Source: an uncultured Dysosmobacter sp.
GTDB lineage: Bacteria > Bacillota > Clostridia > Oscillospirales > Oscillospiraceae
Direction: 5' to 3'
Assembly (NCBI GenBank): GCA_934597465.1
Contig: CAKTSC010000013.1
Span: 1 to 14,681 of the forward strand
Length of the DNA: 14,681 nucleotides
Of the stretch, positions 12,915 to 14,681 are shown piece by piece (position 1 is the stretch's first letter; every line of letters starts with the position of its first letter). The notes under the pieces are model-generated. The model was not told the DNA's origin. It searched no databases and worked only from the letters and a program-made list of their open reading frames with translations. Made by a program: the position numbers and the translations under genes.

Positions 12915-14096
12915 TTAATGGTGGAAGAGCCGGAGCCCCGTAAAGCACATGGTGATGCCGTACTTGTCAGCGGTCTCAATGACGTTGTCGTCCCGGATGG
13001 AGCCGCCGGGCTGGACGATGTAGGAGACGCCGGAGCGGCGGGCCCGCTCCACGTTGTCCCCGAAGGGGAAGAAGGCGTCGCTGCCCACGGTGACGCCGCG
13101 GATCTTCGCGAGGTATTCCCGCTTCTCCGCCGCCGTCAGGGGCGCGGGACGCTCCGTGAAGACCCGCTGCCAGGCCCCCTCCGCCAGGAGGGCGTCCCGC
13201 TCCTCCCCGGAGAGGTACAGGTCAATGGCGTTGTCCCGGTCGGGGCGGCGGATGCCTTCCCGGAAGGGCAGAGTCAGAACCTTCGGGTGGCGGCGGAGGA
13301 AGAAGCTGTCCGCCTTGCCCCCGGCCAGACGGGTGCAGTGGATGCGGCTCTGCTGCCCGGCCCCCACGCCGATGGTCTGCCCGCCATAGACGTAGCAGAC
13401 GGAGTTGGACTGGGTATACTTCAGGGTGATGAGGGCCACGATCATGTCCCGCCGGGCGCTCTCCGGCAGGTCGCGGTTCTCCGTCACGATGTCGGTAAGG
13501 AGGCTTTCGTCGATCTTACAGAAGTTGTGCCCCTGCTCAAAGGTGATGCCGAAGACATCCTTGCGCTCCTGCCGGGGCGGCACGTAGTCCGGATCCATGG
13601 CGATGACGTTGTAGTTCCCCTTCTTCTTGCCCCGCAGGATCTCCAGGGCCTCCGGGGTGTAGTCCGGGGCGATGATGCCGTCGGAGACCTCGTCCTTCAG
13701 ATAGCGGGCGGTGTCGGCGTCGCAGACATCGCTGAGGGCCGCCCAGTCGCCGTAGGAGCAGAGCCGGTCGGCTCCCCGGGCCCGGATGTAGGCGCAGGCG
13801 ATGGGGGAGAGGGGGGCGTCGCCCTCCGCGAAGAAGGCCCTCCGGTCTTCCGCCGTCAGGGGCAGGCCCAGGGCCGCCCCGGCGGGGGAGACGTGCTTGA
13901 AGCTGGCGGCGGCGGGCAGGCCCGTGGCCTCCTGCAGCTCCCGCACCAGCTGCCAGGCGTTGAGGGCGTCCAGAAAGTTGATGTACCCCGGCCGCCCGTT
14001 CAGCACCCGGAAGGGCAGATCTCCGCCCCCCGCCCGGGTGAGGTAAGCGGGCTTCTGGTTGGGGTTGCAGCCGTATTTCAGTTCCAGTTTCTCCAT
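12915..14096 (-). CDS. purH: Stand-alone AICAR formyltransferase (PurH C-terminal domain only)
   Basis: This 393-residue enzyme transfers a formyl group from 10-formyl-THF to AICAR, the ninth step of purine synthesis. It starts directly with the transformylase domain (KYGCNPNQ, 8-14) and contains the catalytic [10 protein letters not shown] (64-73, K67-H68), the [12 protein letters not shown] strand (224-235), [15 protein letters not shown] (245-259), [12 protein letters not shown] (341-352) and QPGGSIRD (362-369). The N-terminal IMP cyclohydrolase domain of usual bifunctional PurH (about 520 residues) is missing, so IMP cyclohydrolase must be encoded elsewhere. ATG 14096 has AGGAGG just upstream and lies 10 nt after the regulator gene's stop; guaB follows. 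Single-domain forms are known in some Clostridia and archaea. Confidence 0.93.
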   Translation of the reverse strand: MEKLELKYGCNPNQKPAYLTRAGGGDLPFRVLNGRPGYINFLDALNAWQLVRELQEATGLPAAASFKHVSPAGAALGLPLTAEDRRAFFAEGDAPLSPIACAYIRARGADRLCSYGDWAALSDVCDADTARYLKDEVSDGIIAPDYTPEALEILRGKKKGNYNVIAMDPDYVPPRQERKDVFGITFEQGHNFCKIDESLLTDIVTENRDLPESARRDMIVALITLKYTQSNSVCYVYGGQTIGVGAGQQSRIHCTRLAGGKADSFFLRRHPKVLTLPFREGIRRPDRDNAIDLYLSGEERDALLAEGAWQRVFTERPAPLTAAEKREYLAKIRGVTVGSDAFFPFGDNVERARRSGVSYIVQPGGSIRDDNVIETADKYGITMCFTGLRLFHH

Positions 14097-14106
14097 TTGG
14101 CCCTCC

Positions 14107-14681
14107 TCAGAGCTTCTTGCGCATCACGGTGTGGCGGATGATGCCGTCCACATAGTACTGGTTGGAGCAGAAGACGGGGCTGCCGTCGATGTCGTAGTCC
14201 ACCTCGTCCATGTTGAGAAGGGGCGTCCCCACCGGCACCTGAAAGATGTCGGAGAGCCGCTCGTCCGCCGCAGCGGGCCGCACGTCCGTGAGATCCAGAT
14301 AGGGGATCACATGGCAGAACTCCTCCAAAAAGTGGAAGATGGGGAGCTTGTAGTCCTGCTGGGTGGCCCCCTGCCGCACGAGGCGCTGGTTCACCACGTC
14401 CTCGCAGTAGATGGCAGGCACGCCGTCGGCGCTGACGAGACGGGACACCCGCACGATGGGATCCCCCGGGGACAGGCGGAGCTGGGCCGCGATCTTCTCG
14501 CTGGCGCTGTCCTCCTCCACGTGGACGTAGTCCACCCGGGGCTGGCGGCCGCTCTGGCGGATCATGTCCGAGAACTCCACCTCGATGTCCATGCGGGTGG
14601 GGACGTTGAAGACGTAGCGGTTGATGAGGGTGCCCACGCCGTGGCGGCGGGTGATGAAGCCCTCCCGCTCCAGGGAGGCCA
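14107..14681 (-). CDS. GntR/HutC-family regulator with UTRA ligand-binding domain (5' end outside window)
   Basis: The visible 191 codons start inside the winged helix: ASLEREGFITRRHGVGTLIN is the end of a GntR HTH with its wing, and the frame continues to the window edge, so the N-terminus is missing. The rest is a UTRA effector domain, with FSDMIRQSGRQPRVDY followed by an LRLSPGDPIVRVSRL segment, CEDVVNQRLV, a VPVGTPLLNMDEVDYD segment, and a C-terminal NQYYVDGIIRHTVMR strand pair. UTRA regulators sense small molecules such as sugar phosphates, histidine-pathway intermediates or nucleotide-like ligands; the ligand here is unknown. It is encoded 10 nt upstream of the AICAR formyltransferase gene on the same strand, suggesting a shared transcript and possible control of this purine group. 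Confidence 0.85.
   Translation of the reverse strand, partial: ASLEREGFITRRHGVGTLINRYVFNVPTRMDIEVEFSDMIRQSGRQPRVDYVHVEEDSASEKIAAQLRLSPGDPIVRVSRLVSADGVPAIYCEDVVNQRLVRQGATQQDYKLPIFHFLEEFCHVIPYLDLTDVRPAAADERLSDIFQVPVGTPLLNMDEVDYDIDGSPVFCSNQYYVDGIIRHTVMRKKL

Noticed and set aside
12918..14141. 407-codon plus-strand open frame opposite the formyltransferase gene
   Set aside because: It is an antisense shadow; the minus-strand frame has all AICAR formyltransferase motifs.

Overview
The window reads as chromosomal DNA of a GC-rich Firmicute, most likely a gut Clostridium-class organism of the Oscillospiraceae type. This is inferred from a tetrahydrofolate riboswitch driving an ECF folate transporter, AGGAGG-type ribosome sites about 7 nt from the start codon, vegetative -35/-10 promoters in short AT-rich islands, a stand-alone AICAR formyltransferase, and strongly C/G-ending codons. 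I see no transposon, phage, CRISPR or RNA gene apart from the riboswitch. Gene content is metabolic and regulatory.

Layout. (1) 1-913, folate block: the 3' end of folC, a THF riboswitch, the folate S component folT and a strong terminator. (2) 914-4826: two tandem paralogous YtcJ-like amidohydrolases (about 69% identical by hand count). They lie behind a consensus -35/17 bp/-10 promoter with two operator-like repeats and a foldable leader, and end in a strong terminator. (3) 4827-6945: a tightly coupled three-gene operon of a short M29-type metallopeptidase-like protein, an unknown helical protein, and an ArsR-type regulator with a C-terminal DUF2087 domain. A perfect 8-bp inverted repeat over the -35 box is a candidate site for autoregulation. 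(4) 6949-8444, minus strand: a hormone-sensitive-lipase-family esterase with its own promoter, followed by an unknown 150-aa protein. (5) 8445-9758, plus strand: an EamA/DMT transporter with a 5' leader that folds well on paper and could be an unrecognised regulatory RNA. (6) 9758-14681, minus strand: a GntR/UTRA regulator (cut by the window edge), stand-alone AICAR formyltransferase, IMP dehydrogenase, tRNA-dihydrouridine synthase and a Nudix hydrolase.

How they fit. The purine group holds the AICAR to FAICAR and IMP to XMP steps; the IMP cyclohydrolase between them is absent here. The IMP dehydrogenase closely resembles the Tritrichomonas foetus enzyme, down to length and numbering of catalytic residues. 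Folate import and AICAR transformylation, which uses 10-formyl-THF, are linked biochemically but lie at opposite ends of the window. The least explained parts are the twin amidohydrolases with their operator and leader, the M29-like/unknown/ArsR-DUF2087 operon, and the structured leader of the DMT transporter.
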